Origin: Saccharibacillus soli
GTDB taxonomy: Bacteria; Bacillota; Bacilli; Paenibacillales; Paenibacillaceae
Direction: 5' to 3'
Assembly (NCBI GenBank): GCA_002189105.1
Contig: NIOB01000008.1
Span: 248,001 to 312,000, forward strand
Length of the DNA stretch: 64,000 nucleotides
In this document: positions 34,025 through 43,459 of the stretch, one piece after another
Numbering within the stretch: position 1 is the first letter of the stretch
Layout: each line of letters opens with the position of its first letter
Made by a program: the position numbers and the translations under genes
Notes under the pieces: generated by a model
Databases searched by the model: none
What the model was told of the DNA's origin: nothing
Seen by the model: the letters and a program-made list of their open reading frames with translations, nothing else

Positions 34025-34060
34025 GTTGTGTCCCCCTTGTGTCATCTACCTTGCTTCTTT

Positions 34061-34080
34061 ATTATAGGTTGGCGCCAAGG
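34061..34080 (-). promoter_or_regulatory. candidate promoter of the sugar transporter operon
   Basis: A minus-strand -10 TATAAT (34061-34066) lies next to the 10-bp palindrome TTGGCGCCAA (34069-34078), which sits where the spacer would be. No consensus -35 is seen, as expected for a promoter that needs an activator such as the AraC-type regulator upstream. Confidence 0.45.
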
Positions 34081-34168
34081 AATGGCCTATGTCGCGTTTG
34101 CAAGATTTCTGCACCTTTGGCAAGGGAGTATGCTGCGGGGAAAAGAGTACGGGGGCAAAGTACAATAT

Positions 34169-34208
34169 TAAAAGATTAAGACCATCGCTAAAAGATTAAG
34201 ACCGTCGC
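34169..34208. repeat. 20-bp tandem duplication
   Basis: TAAAAGATTAAGACCRTCGC occurs twice head to tail (34169-34188 and 34189-34208) with a single A/G difference. It lies between the lipoprotein promoter and the hairpin pair and could be an activator site upstream of the sugar operon. Confidence 0.7.
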
Positions 34209-34352
34209 CAAAACAGCTGCCCCTGCCGCAAAGCATGAATCATGCTTTGCGGCAGGGGCGTTTCGGCTTACTGTTAAGTTCAAGAGATGGCGCTGAAACA
34301 GTTGTCCACCCTGCAAGGCATGTGCCATGCCTTGCAGGGTGGTCGTTTCAGC
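34207..34352. repeat. two related long hairpins in tandem
   Basis: Unit A (34207-34267) has a perfect 19-bp stem GCCCCTGCCGCAAAGCATG with a 3-base loop. Unit B (34292-34352) has a perfect 17-bp stem CCACCCTGCAAGGCATG with a 3-base loop. Both have AAAC...GTTT outer arms (GCCAAAAC/GTTTCGGC and GCTGAAAC/GTTTCAGC) and the same AAACAG prefix, so they share an origin. Unit B overlaps the stop of the regulator gene. No T-run, so not typical terminators. Confidence 0.75.
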
Positions 34353-36009
34353 TATCCCTAAACTCATTAGGGGTCATCCCATATTGCTTCTTAAACATCT
34401 TACTGAAATACTGCGGGTTCTGATAACCCAACTCGCTGGTGATCTCATAGATCTTCTTCGACGAATGGCGAAGGAGATGCGCGGCGCGTTCCATACGCAT
34501 CCGAATAATATAATCGCCCAAGGCTTCGCCGGTTTCGGCTTTATAAATCTTCGATAGATAGACAGGGTGCAGATAGACCTGGTCGGCCAGGGTCTTCACG
34601 GACAGATCTCCATCAAGGCCGGAGCCGACCAGTTGGCGAACGCGGCTCACAATCTTGCTGCGGCCTTCGCCTCCTCCGCTGTTGGACATCTGCTCGGCGA
34701 AGTTGGCCAGCAGACCCAATCCCCACGCGCGAAGACGCTGAGGCTGCTGAACCAGCCCCCGTGCCAGCACGGGATCGAAGCCCTCTTCGCCGCCCAAGTC
34801 TCCAACCGGCTGACCTTCACGGTGAGAGATGAACAAGAAGGCATTGGTCATCCACAGATAAATCTCATACATGGAAGGACCGGACAATCCAGCCCGTTCT
34901 GCCGCTTCAAATACGCCTACCAGTTTGCTTCTGGCTTCTTCCCATTGATGCGATTCCAACAGATGCAGCAGCGTCGGCGGGGCATACATTCGTTCAGTAA
35001 CTCCACCGCGTCCTTCTGCGGCGCTTATCCCCAGAGCGGAGTTAAAGTCAGCCGTGGTCTGCGCTGCCTGAGGATCGACATAGACGGTGCGGCTGCTGGT
35101 GCCCAAGGCGTACAGCGCACTCAATGTCCGCCGGTAAGCCGCTCCCGGCCCGCCGCCGCCCAGTTCAAATACAGAGGAAACCGCTAGTGAGATCTCGCCC
35201 TTCAGGTAGAGCCGCACATGCTCCCGCAGCGTATCCAGACGGCGATCCCGCCCCTGCGCAGTCTCCAGCAGCGCCCGCTCTCCGCCTTCTTCTCCAGGCT
35301 GGAGCAGCAGTACCAAGCAGCCGTGCGGACCGCTTCCGTACCAGAGCGGCTGTCCGCGCAGCACTTCCTCGGCGATATTGCCCGTCGCAAAGTCCATCAG
35401 TTCCAGCGAAGCTTCATCCATGGCAGCGAAGCGTCCTTCAAGTCGGGCCAGCAGCATCAGCGTCGGCTGCCCGGCTCGCAGCGGAAGTTCATACGCCGCC
35501 AGCTGTTCCCCCAGCGCATGCGGATTCGGCTCGCGCCCCAGCAGCAGCTCATGCAGCAGATTCTCGCGCAGCACTTTGTAGTCGGACTTGCGGCTGTAGA
35601 GCAGCCGGTGGACCTTGTCGAACTCGTCCCATTCCTCGCGCAGAGAGTCAATCGCTTCCGAGACAGCCGCCACGAATTCATCGTCATCCACCGGCTTGAG
35701 CACATAGTCGCTGGCTCGCAGCTGGAGCGCTTTTTTCGCATAGGCAAAGTCACTATGACCAGTTAACAGAATACAGCGAACCCCCGGCCAGCGGCGGCCA
35801 ATCTCCTCGATCAATTGCAGACCGTCCATGCCGGGCATGCGGATGTCTGTCACGACAAGATCAATCGCCTCCTCTTCCATAATCGTCAGAGCTTCCGCAC
35901 CCGAAGCGGCACGCCGCACGGTACTTACTCCGATCTCCTCCCATGGAATCGTCAGCTCCAGGCTCTCCGTCACATAAGTCTCGTCATCCACAAGCAGCAC
36001 TTCAATCAT
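34348..36009 (-). CDS. AraC-type response regulator (YesN-like)
   Basis: 553 aa. Receiver domain at the N-terminus (LLVDDE, phospho-acceptor Asp55 in VTDIRMPGMDG, Lys in VLKPVDD), a long middle region of low similarity, and a C-terminal double HTH of AraC type (about 455-553; LADQVYLHPVYLSKIYKAETGEALGDYI and ITSELGYQNPQYFSKMFKKQYGMTPNEF). The kinase gene ends 21 bp upstream. It most probably activates the neighbouring sugar operon. Confidence 0.93.
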   Translation of the reverse strand: MIEVLLVDDETYVTESLELTIPWEEIGVSTVRRAASGAEALTIMEEEAIDLVVTDIRMPGMDGLQLIEEIGRRWPGVRCILLTGHSDFAYAKKALQLRASDYVLKPVDDDEFVAAVSEAIDSLREEWDEFDKVHRLLYSRKSDYKVLRENLLHELLLGREPNPHALGEQLAAYELPLRAGQPTLMLLARLEGRFAAMDEASLELMDFATGNIAEEVLRGQPLWYGSGPHGCLVLLLQPGEEGGERALLETAQGRDRRLDTLREHVRLYLKGEISLAVSSVFELGGGGPGAAYRRTLSALYALGTSSRTVYVDPQAAQTTADFNSALGISAAEGRGGVTERMYAPPTLLHLLESHQWEEARSKLVGVFEAAERAGLSGPSMYEIYLWMTNAFLFISHREGQPVGDLGGEEGFDPVLARGLVQQPQRLRAWGLGLLANFAEQMSNSGGGEGRSKIVSRVRQLVGSGLDGDLSVKTLADQVYLHPVYLSKIYKAETGEALGDYIIRMRMERAAHLLRHSSKKIYEITSELGYQNPQYFSKMFKKQYGMTPNEFRDS

Positions 36010-36030
36010 TTGGTTGTCCCCTTTCCTGCA

Positions 36031-37803
36031 TTACACCGGACGGCGCAGCGGCTCGTCCTTCTGATCTTCCTTGTGATGCTGTTCATTCCATTGCAGCGTC
36101 ACGGCCAATCCGCCAAGCGGCGATTGCTCCGTACGCACGCCCGCTTCCCGCCCGCAGCGAAGCTGAAGCCGCTGATTGACATTCCACAGTCCGCAGCCCG
36201 TCTCTTCACTCATCGGCTCGGCCAGACTGCGATCCAGCTCCTGCCTGCCTGGTTCATCCAGACCGCCGCCGTTATCTTCTACCGTCAGCACAACGTCGCC
36301 ATCTTGATTCAGGCTCCCCGTAATGACGATACTCCCGGCTTCCGCGTGCGGTTCAATGCCGTGAATCACGGCATTCTCCACCAGAGGCTGAAGCAGCAGC
36401 GGCGGCACATACAGATCCATCATCGCTTCCGGCAGCTCAATCCCATAATCCAGCCGATTCATCCGCATCTTCTGAATCTCCAGATAATGTCGAACGAATT
36501 CGACCTCCTCGCGCAGCGGAACCAACTCACGCTCCTGGCGGGTCGTATAGCGATAATAACGGGAGAGACTGTGCGACATGGCCACTACAGCATCCATCCT
36601 CCCAAGCTTCGCCATGCTGGTCACAAATGACAGACAGTTATAGAAGAAATGCGGATTAATCTGCGATTGAAGCTGCTTGAGCCTCGCTTCCTTGACGTGC
36701 AGCTGCTCCAGATAAACGTGTTCAAACAAATTCTGAATCTGCGCCACCATCCGGTTGAATCGATCCGAAAGGAAGCTGAATTCGTTGCGTCCTTTTGCCC
36801 TGATCCGCACGGCGTAATCCTCGCTCTCCAAGCGCTGGAAACCCCGAATCAGCTGGCGAATCGGGATCTGGATCTGCACATACAGCATATAGGCCGCCGC
36901 CGAACCCATCACCAGCAGGGTCACGATGGAGGAATAGAACAGCAGATTCGATTTTTTGATGGGCGCCAGCATGTCCGCCATCGGCATATAGTCGATCAGA
37001 TACCAGCCCGTTTCCTTCGAGAGTACAATGCTGACCATATACGGTTCTCCCTCCAGCCTTACCGTGAGGTTATCACTGTCGGGCATCGGTGAAGCGTTCA
37101 GCTTGCCCAGCAGCCGGTCCGTCAGCGTTCGATCCGAAGTGCGGTTATAGATCACACCCATATCTGCCCGATAATAAAAGGGATCATGCCGTCCGTCTGT
37201 CTTGAACTTGTCCAGCATGTTCTGAATGTTGCGGCTGTCGAATTCAAGCTCCACAATCGTTTCCGCGTTCAGCGAAGGATTCTGCACACCGTAAGGCGCC
37301 ACGGTAAACCAGGAAAAGCGGAAAATGTCTTCGTTGCCGTCTTTGGCCGGTGTAACCTGCCAGCCTGGCTTGATCTCGGCCTGAAGCCGCGCAGGATCGT
37401 AGCTGGCTGCATCATTCTCGGAGACGACCCGGCGAAGCGACGGAGAATACAGATGCAGGCGGCTGGTCCAATTGGAGGAACTCTCCTGAATACTGAGCTT
37501 GTTCTGAATCCGCTTGACCAGATTGATCTCGTCCAGGTCAAAATAACCGCCGTTTACGTAGAGTTTGCGGAAGCTCTCAATGTCCGGGTCATGAATCAGC
37601 AGATTGGGCCAGGACGCGAGCAGTTCGATGTCGGTATTGACTTGATTTTGGAAAAAGACCAGCTGGTTGCGATTGGATTCGCCCAGCTCCTGCCTCAGTA
37701 CGTCGGTTGTGGTTTTATTGGAATACCCATAGAGAAAGGCGACTGGAATCCACATCAGAATTAGAATAACGATCATCTTGGTAAAAAGGTTGGTACGGGG
37801 CAT
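36031..37803 (-). CDS. YesM-type sensor histidine kinase
   Basis: 590 aa. Transmembrane helix near residues 10-28, a large extracytoplasmic sensor (about 30-290), a second helix (about 295-318), HAMP, then the His_kinase domain with QINPHFFYN (His near 395) and an HATPase module (VEDNGGG, GCGLWNVNQRL). The PHFFYN phospho-site is specific to the LytS/YesM class. ATG at 37803 with GGGAGG 9 nt upstream. Pairs with the AraC-type regulator to sense extracellular sugar. Confidence 0.92.
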   Translation of the reverse strand: MPRTNLFTKMIVILILMWIPVAFLYGYSNKTTTDVLRQELGESNRNQLVFFQNQVNTDIELLASWPNLLIHDPDIESFRKLYVNGGYFDLDEINLVKRIQNKLSIQESSSNWTSRLHLYSPSLRRVVSENDAASYDPARLQAEIKPGWQVTPAKDGNEDIFRFSWFTVAPYGVQNPSLNAETIVELEFDSRNIQNMLDKFKTDGRHDPFYYRADMGVIYNRTSDRTLTDRLLGKLNASPMPDSDNLTVRLEGEPYMVSIVLSKETGWYLIDYMPMADMLAPIKKSNLLFYSSIVTLLVMGSAAAYMLYVQIQIPIRQLIRGFQRLESEDYAVRIRAKGRNEFSFLSDRFNRMVAQIQNLFEHVYLEQLHVKEARLKQLQSQINPHFFYNCLSFVTSMAKLGRMDAVVAMSHSLSRYYRYTTRQERELVPLREEVEFVRHYLEIQKMRMNRLDYGIELPEAMMDLYVPPLLLQPLVENAVIHGIEPHAEAGSIVITGSLNQDGDVVLTVEDNGGGLDEPGRQELDRSLAEPMSEETGCGLWNVNQRLQLRCGREAGVRTEQSPLGGLAVTLQWNEQHHKEDQKDEPLRRPV

Positions 37804-37933
37804 ACAATCTGCCTCCCTCTCGCTGAAGTGCCACCAGCCGCAGGGTAAGCGGCGAAGCAAGCTCACCTATTGTAAGCGGTGACAGAAGTTCCGGCAAGAG
37901 CGGGAATCCAACTTTTCGTGTGTTTTCGCAACG

Positions 37934-37965
37934 AAAAAGAAGCCGCCTGGACAGCGGCTTCTTCG
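37934..37965 (-). terminator. intrinsic terminator of the second amino acid ABC operon
   Basis: AAGAAGCCGC (37937-37946) and GCGGCTTCTT (37954-37963) with a minus-strand T-run (TTTTTCG). Confidence 0.87.
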
Positions 37966-37979
37966 GGTGGGATCGAATG

Positions 37980-38732
<753 letters not shown>

Positions 38733-38756
38733 GCAATACCTCTCCTCTCGTCCGAG

Positions 38757-39425
38757 TTAGCGCGTAGAGAAACGGGACAGCCGCTTCTCCATCACATTCT
38801 GAAGGGCGTTAAGCACCGTACAAATGACCAGATACAATACAGCGACTTCACAGTACAAGAGCAGCGGCTCATACGTCGTGGCGGTAATCTGCTTGGACAC
38901 TTGGAACATCTCCACCACAGTGATCGTGTAGGCGAGCGAAGTATCCTTGACCAGACTGATAAAAGAGTTCGACAGCGGCGGTACGGACACGCGGGCAGCC
39001 TGAGGCAGCACGATTCGGCGCAGCGCCTGGCCCCTCGTCATTCCAAGCGAATACGCGGCTTCCCATTGTCCATTGGAGATGGATTGAATGGCCGCACGTA
39101 CAATCTCGGAATTGTAAGCCCCCATATTCAACGTAAAGCCGATAATGGCAGCCGGGAAAGGATCAAACTCGATGCCGATGCTGGGCAGGCCGAAGAAGAT
39201 GATGAACAGCTGTACGAGCAGCGGCGTCCCCCGGATCACCCACACGTAGAAATCTGCAATCTGGCTCAGTACAGGAACTTTCCAGATACGAACCAGCGCG
39301 ACGAATACGGCCAACACCATACCCAATATAAAAGAAATCAGGGCAAGCGGAATCGTAAATTGCAGCGCGGCTTTGACCATGGGCCACAAAGAGTCGATCA
39401 GAATTTGAATTTTACGGTCATCCAT
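38757..39425 (-). CDS. amino acid (cystine-like) ABC transporter permease
   Basis: 222 aa, HisM/TcyB family. RGTPLLVQLFIIFFGLP (about residues 65-80) and the EAA loop EAAYSLGMTRGQALRRIVLPQAARVSVPPLSN (about 133-164). ATG at 39425 with GAGAGGGG somewhat far (12 nt) upstream, perhaps lowering expression against the binding protein. Confidence 0.92.
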   Translation of the reverse strand: MDDRKIQILIDSLWPMVKAALQFTIPLALISFILGMVLAVFVALVRIWKVPVLSQIADFYVWVIRGTPLLVQLFIIFFGLPSIGIEFDPFPAAIIGFTLNMGAYNSEIVRAAIQSISNGQWEAAYSLGMTRGQALRRIVLPQAARVSVPPLSNSFISLVKDTSLAYTITVVEMFQVSKQITATTYEPLLLYCEVAVLYLVICTVLNALQNVMEKRLSRFSTR

Positions 39426-39495
39426 ACCGGTTGTACCCCTCTCTAAGCTTAATCAGCTTGATCTATTCTTACACGAAGTAAACCCCAAACGAAGC

Positions 39496-39538
39496 GGGGC
39501 TGCCCCTGGACCCGCGGCGCGAGTCCGGGACAGCCCCC
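39496..39538. other. intercistronic hairpin between binding protein and permease genes
   Basis: GGGGCTGCCCCTGGAC (39496-39511) pairs with GTCCGGGACAGCCCC (39523-39538), few mismatches. No T-run follows on the minus strand. Such hairpins after a binding-protein gene usually raise its mRNA stability relative to the permease. Confidence 0.6.
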
Positions 39539-39557
39539 GTGCGGCCGAAGCCGCCAT

Positions 39558-40400
39558 TTATTTCGAGACGTCTTCGCCGAAGTATTGCTCAGAAATCTTC
39601 TTGTAAGTACCGTCACTGTGCATGTCGGCAAGTGCTTTATTTACCGCCTCAACCAGTTCCGGGCTGTTTTTTGCAAATACCGCACCACTTTGCGAGGCGT
39701 CTTCCGCTTCAGCGACAACTTTCAGTGCCAGGTCAGGTTTTTGCTTTTTCACATCCAGGAACGACAGGTTATCGTTGATGGTAGCATCCACACGGCCGGA
39801 GTTCAGCAGGTCAATCGCCTGGTTGAAGCCTTCGATAGGCACGATTTCCGCACCGTTGGCTTTGGCGATGTCCGCCAGGTTGCTGGTCAACGACTGTGCG
39901 GACTTTTTACCTTTGAGATCAGCCAACGATTTGATGTCCGTGTTGTCGTTGCGTACGATCAGCACGGCGCCGGAAGAAATGTACGCGTCCGAGAAATCGT
40001 ATTTTTGTTTGCGGTCGTCACGAATGGCGACTTCATTAAATACAGCATCAAAGCGTTTGGCGTCGATCCCAGCCAGCAGGCTATCCCAAGGTGCTTCGAC
40101 AAACTGGGCTTCCACGCCCAGGCGCTTGGCGATCTCGCGGGCGATCTCTACGTCAAAGCCGGTCAGGTTGCCACTTGCATCATGGTAAGTGAATGGAGCA
40201 TAAGTGCCTTCCGTACCAATAATCATCTTGCCGGCAGTCTTGATCTTTTCCAGGGAGTTCGATGCAGTGGCTGTACTCTCGCTCCCTGCACTTTCGTTAT
40301 TCGTAGCGGCATTGTTGCTGCTGTTACTGTTACTTCCGCATGCGGCCAGCATCAGGGTCATCAGGATGGCAACAAGGCCGATCAAAGTCGCTTTTTTCAT
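39558..40400 (-). CDS. amino acid (cystine-like) ABC transporter substrate-binding lipoprotein
   Basis: 280 aa. Lipobox LMLAAC with Cys near residue 20, Asn/Ser-rich linker, then the SBP_bac_3 fold (IIGTEGTYAPFTYHDASGNLTGFDVEIAREIAKRLG). The EGTYAPFTYHD and WDSLLAGIDAKRFD segments resemble TcyA/TcyJ-type cystine binders. ATG at 40400 with CGGAGGAAT upstream. First gene of the operon, behind a consensus promoter. Confidence 0.92.
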   Translation of the reverse strand: MKKATLIGLVAILMTLMLAACGSNSNSSNNAATNNESAGSESTATASNSLEKIKTAGKMIIGTEGTYAPFTYHDASGNLTGFDVEIAREIAKRLGVEAQFVEAPWDSLLAGIDAKRFDAVFNEVAIRDDRKQKYDFSDAYISSGAVLIVRNDNTDIKSLADLKGKKSAQSLTSNLADIAKANGAEIVPIEGFNQAIDLLNSGRVDATINDNLSFLDVKKQKPDLALKVVAEAEDASQSGAVFAKNSPELVEAVNKALADMHSDGTYKKISEQYFGEDVSK

Positions 40401-40448
40401 GGTGAATTCCTCCGATTGTGTCTGAATGAATACATGATGAATACGTGA

Positions 40449-40531
40449 ATGTTCCAGGTAGCAGACAACCTGCTGGGGAACATTTAGGTCGTGCAAGATT
40501 GAATTTTACGTCCTTACCATTTGAAAGTCAA
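40449..40531 (-). promoter_or_regulatory. promoter and 5' hairpin of the second amino acid ABC operon
   Basis: -35 TTGACT (40526-40531), exact 17-bp spacer, -10 TAAAAT (40503-40508). The transcript would begin near 40496 and fold at once into a hairpin (AATGTTCC...AGCAG with CTGCT...GGAACATT, 40449-40484). The hairpin has no T-run. I saw no S-box or T-box features. Confidence 0.72.
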
Positions 40532-40788
40532 TAGATTTTCATGCAATTCCGATTAATTTTATCGACTTTTCTGAAAGAGTAGGAAATGTGCGACTTTTCA
40601 GGTTTCCGAATGATTCCTCAACGACCGCGTAAACAAGCCGCCATGCGTTTAAATAGATAAGAAGACTTACGCTGCCGGACTTACATATCCAACGCTTCCG
40701 TCTCGATGTTCCATCAGGTTCACAGCGCGGCCTCAGCCACCTGGATTCCTGTACAGGAACTCTTATTTCAGCAAGTAGGAGGACGTTT

Positions 40789-41883
40789 ATGTTTAAAAAT
40801 CGCTTTTTTGTTGTAGGTGCGGGAATCGCGCTGATCCTGCTCATCATTTTCCTCGGCACGCTGGTCAAGTTTATTTTCACTCCGGTGGTCTCGCTGGTCA
40901 GCTCACTCGTGGTTCCACTGCTGATCGCTGCATTCTTCTATTACCCCCTGCGCCCCCTGGTCCGCTACCTGGAGCGTAAAAAGTGGCGGCGTTCCTGGTC
41001 GGTCATGCTGATCTTCGCTGTCTTTATTCTGCTGATTGTGGGCGCTTCGCTGTGGGTCTGGCCGACGCTGCGCGATCAGATTGAGAGCTTCGTGAACAAT
41101 GCACCGCAGTTGGCTCAAGATGCCGTGAATCAGGTTCAGATGCTCCAGAATAACCCGACCATCAGCCGTTTTATCCCAAGCGACTCGGCGCAGAATCAGG
41201 AAGTGCTGAACCGCCTCTCGGGTGTGCTGGATACCTCGTTAACCTGGTTGTCGGACAATCTGACCGGGATGTTCTCATTCCTCTCCAGCTTCGTTCTGGT
41301 GATCGCCACCTTCCCGATTCTGCTCTATTTCCTGCTGCGCGACGACCATAAGCTGCCTCCGCAGCTCATGAAGCTGTTCCCGGCCAACCAGAAGGATGAT
41401 GGGAAAGTAATGCTTGGCGAGATGGACGACGCCCTGAATGGGTTTATCGCCGGGCGAGTAATCGTGAATCTGCTGCTCTGTGTGCTGCTGTATATCGGCT
41501 TCGTCATTATCGATCTGCCGTATTCGCTGCTGCTGGTCATCATCTCCTTCTTCCTTAACTTCATCCCATTCATCGGAGCTTTTCTGGCCGGTGTTCCGGT
41601 GGGCATCGTAGGACTGATCGAATCGCCAAGCATGGCCATCTGGTCGATCGTGATCGTGGTTGTCGCGCAGCTGATTCAGAACAATTTGCTGGAGCCTCTG
41701 GTATTCGGCAAACAGTTGGATATGCACCCGTTAACGGTCATTGTGCTTCTGCTGGTTGGCGGGGACGTGCTGGGTATTCTGGGGATGCTGATCTGTATTC
41801 CAATTTATATGGTCGTGAAGATTGCCATTCGACACGGCTATCAGATGTACGTCAAAAGCAAAATCAAACAGGATTTTACCTAA
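40789..41883 (+). CDS. AI-2E family transporter
   Basis: 364 aa with about eight membrane helices and the family core: a central hydrophilic segment (about residues 95-150) followed by LLYFLLRDDHKLPPQ, GFIAGRVIVNLLLCVLLYIGF and PFIGAFLAGVPVGIVGL, ending MHPLTVIVLLLVGGDVLGILGMLICIPIYMVVK. The family includes the AI-2 exporter TqsA and Na+/H+ antiporters, so the substrate is not set. AGGAGGA is 7 nt before the ATG. Confidence 0.9.
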   Translation: MFKNRFFVVGAGIALILLIIFLGTLVKFIFTPVVSLVSSLVVPLLIAAFFYYPLRPLVRYLERKKWRRSWSVMLIFAVFILLIVGASLWVWPTLRDQIESFVNNAPQLAQDAVNQVQMLQNNPTISRFIPSDSAQNQEVLNRLSGVLDTSLTWLSDNLTGMFSFLSSFVLVIATFPILLYFLLRDDHKLPPQLMKLFPANQKDDGKVMLGEMDDALNGFIAGRVIVNLLLCVLLYIGFVIIDLPYSLLLVIISFFLNFIPFIGAFLAGVPVGIVGLIESPSMAIWSIVIVVVAQLIQNNLLEPLVFGKQLDMHPLTVIVLLLVGGDVLGILGMLICIPIYMVVKIAIRHGYQMYVKSKIKQDFT

Positions 41884-41899
41884 ATCTCAAAATAAATTT

Positions 41900-41936
41900 C
41901 AAAAGAAACGATTCGATCGTCTTTTGTTCGGTTTTT
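41900..41936 (+). terminator. weak intrinsic terminator after the AI-2E gene
   Basis: CAAAAGAAACGAT pairs with ATCGTCTTTTG (one mismatch), then TTCGGTTTTTG. Confidence 0.45.
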
Positions 41937-42059
41937 GACACTTGTTTTTGATGTTTTGCAAGTTTCGCTTTCATTTGGAAGTTTAAACAGGTAGAGAAAG
42001 CAAGTTTGCAGCGAGTTTGCAACCGGTTCAACATCAAGCATCCAAGGGGGATTTAGGCT

Positions 42060-42737
42060 ATGCAACGGAAAGTAACAGGGATTTTTGCCATGCGTGCGGA
42101 AGCGGCGAGTGCGATTGATGATTTGAAAAGAGTAGGTTATCGTCCGGATGACATTTCGGTCGTCATCCATAATGCGGAGGAAGCTCGGAAGTTTGAAGAC
42201 GAGACGACAACGATGGTACAAGACGGAGCTGCGGGTGGAGCTGCTACAGGAGGCGTGATCGGCGGAATCGGGGGACTGCTGGCCGGACTGGGCGCATTGA
42301 CCATTCCCGGCATTGGTCCCCTGCTGGCAGCGGGTCCATTGGCAGCAGCCCTGGCAGGAACAGCCGTTGGTGCTGCGGGTGGAGGGTTGATCGGCGGCCT
42401 GATTGGTCTGGGAATTCCTGAGCATGAAGCGAAGGAATACGATGCCATGGTAGGCAAGGGACGCATCCTCGTCATCGTAGACACGGACGAGACTCACCGA
42501 ATGGATGTATACCGTATCCTGCAAAAAAACAACTCGTTAAATCGGCGCTATGATGAAGAAATGGCAAGTCCGCATATGACGGCCAGCATGGAGCCGTCTT
42601 ACTCGAATATGCCCGCTATGGGCGCCAGCAATCTGGATGCCGATCGCATGAATAATAATCTGACCGATCTGGAACCTGGAATGACAAGTCCTGTCGATCC
42701 CGGTCAGCCCCAGAACGATAAGATCTATCGGAAATAA
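42060..42737 (+). CDS. general stress protein 17M-like glycine-zipper protein 1
   Basis: 225 aa. The N-terminal about 55 residues match the GSP17M/YflT-type domain (KVTGIFAMRAEAASAIDDLKRVGYRPDDISVVI). A glycine-zipper membrane segment (GGVIGGIGGLLAGLGALTIPGIGPLLAAGPLAAALAG, about 60-115) and a short acidic domain (GRILVIVDTDE) follow; the hydrophilic tail is disordered. AAGGGGGAT precedes the ATG. The next gene is its paralogue 29 bp downstream, so they form an operon. In B. subtilis this family belongs to the SigB stress regulon; no clear SigB promoter was found here. Confidence 0.85.
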   Translation: MQRKVTGIFAMRAEAASAIDDLKRVGYRPDDISVVIHNAEEARKFEDETTTMVQDGAAGGAATGGVIGGIGGLLAGLGALTIPGIGPLLAAGPLAAALAGTAVGAAGGGLIGGLIGLGIPEHEAKEYDAMVGKGRILVIVDTDETHRMDVYRILQKNNSLNRRYDEEMASPHMTASMEPSYSNMPAMGASNLDADRMNNNLTDLEPGMTSPVDPGQPQNDKIYRK

Positions 42738-42766
42738 CAACGGCATCGCCGGAGGTGGAAGGCAGC

Positions 42767-43414
42767 ATGACGCAAAAAGTCGTAGGCGTATTTCTAACGG
42801 AACGTGAGGCCGCTGATGTAGTAGAAGACCTCAAGCAGGCCGGTTTTGAGAAAGATCATCTCTCTGTCATTACAAGAAATCGGGAAGAAGCCGAGTCGAT
42901 CATGGACCCTACCCATACCAAGGCTCCGGAAGGGGCGGCCAGCGGTGCAGCCGCCGGAGGGATTCTGGGTGGGGTCGGCGGCCTTCTTGCCGGACTGGGT
43001 GCCTTGGCTATCCCAGGCATCGGCCCTTTGCTGGCCGCCGGGCCTATCGCAGCCGCATTAGCCGGCATAGCGGTTGGCGCAACCGGTGGTGGCCTGGTCG
43101 GAGGTCTGATCGGTCTGGGAATCTCGGAGGAGGATGCCAAGCTCTATGATGAACACGTCGGCAGTGGACGTGTATTGGTCATCGTAGAGGCGGAGGATTC
43201 CCAGCGTGTTGGGGTAGAGGATCGATTCCGCAGTCATTATGCGCTGAATTACACGCGAATCGGAGCAGACGATGAGTCCGATAATCTGATTGTAGATCCG
43301 CCGCACAGTGGCACACAAACGGAAACTCTGCACTCCGCTCCCCACCAAGCAGCGCAGATCCACTCTGACCCCATAGTGGAACTTCCCCCCCGCAGTGAGC
43401 GGGACTCTCGTTAA
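42767..43414 (+). CDS. general stress protein 17M-like glycine-zipper protein 2
   Basis: 215 aa with the same layout as its neighbour: KVVGVFLTEREAADVVEDLKQAGFEKDHLSVI, then AGGILGGVGGLLAGLGALAIPGIGPLLAAGPIAAALAGIAVGA, then GRVLVIVEAED and a variable tail. I chose ATG at 42767 with GGAGGTGG 8 nt upstream; the GTG at 42755 overlaps that site. Tandem duplication; the glycine-zipper core is the best conserved part. Confidence 0.85.
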   Translation: MTQKVVGVFLTEREAADVVEDLKQAGFEKDHLSVITRNREEAESIMDPTHTKAPEGAASGAAAGGILGGVGGLLAGLGALAIPGIGPLLAAGPIAAALAGIAVGATGGGLVGGLIGLGISEEDAKLYDEHVGSGRVLVIVEAEDSQRVGVEDRFRSHYALNYTRIGADDESDNLIVDPPHSGTQTETLHSAPHQAAQIHSDPIVELPPRSERDSR

Positions 43415-43423
43415 TCCAAGATC

Positions 43424-43459
43424 AAGCGGCCTTCCCTTAACTGGGAGGGTCGCTTTTTT
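43424..43459 (+). terminator. intrinsic terminator after the stress-protein pair
   Basis: AAGCGGCCTTCCC and GGGAGGGTCGCTT (few mismatches) with a T6 run ending at 43459. Confidence 0.85.

Noticed and set aside
32468-34171. 567-codon plus-strand ORF
   Set aside because: Antisense shadow of the sugar-binding lipoprotein, favoured by codon bias.
40400-40531. T-box or S-box control of the cystine-like ABC operon
   Set aside because: No AGGGTGG T-box sequence and no S-box core; only a simple hairpin.
40539-40880. 113-codon minus-strand ORF upstream of the AI-2E gene
   Set aside because: Overlaps the AI-2E start and ribosome site on the other strand; no start signal of its own.
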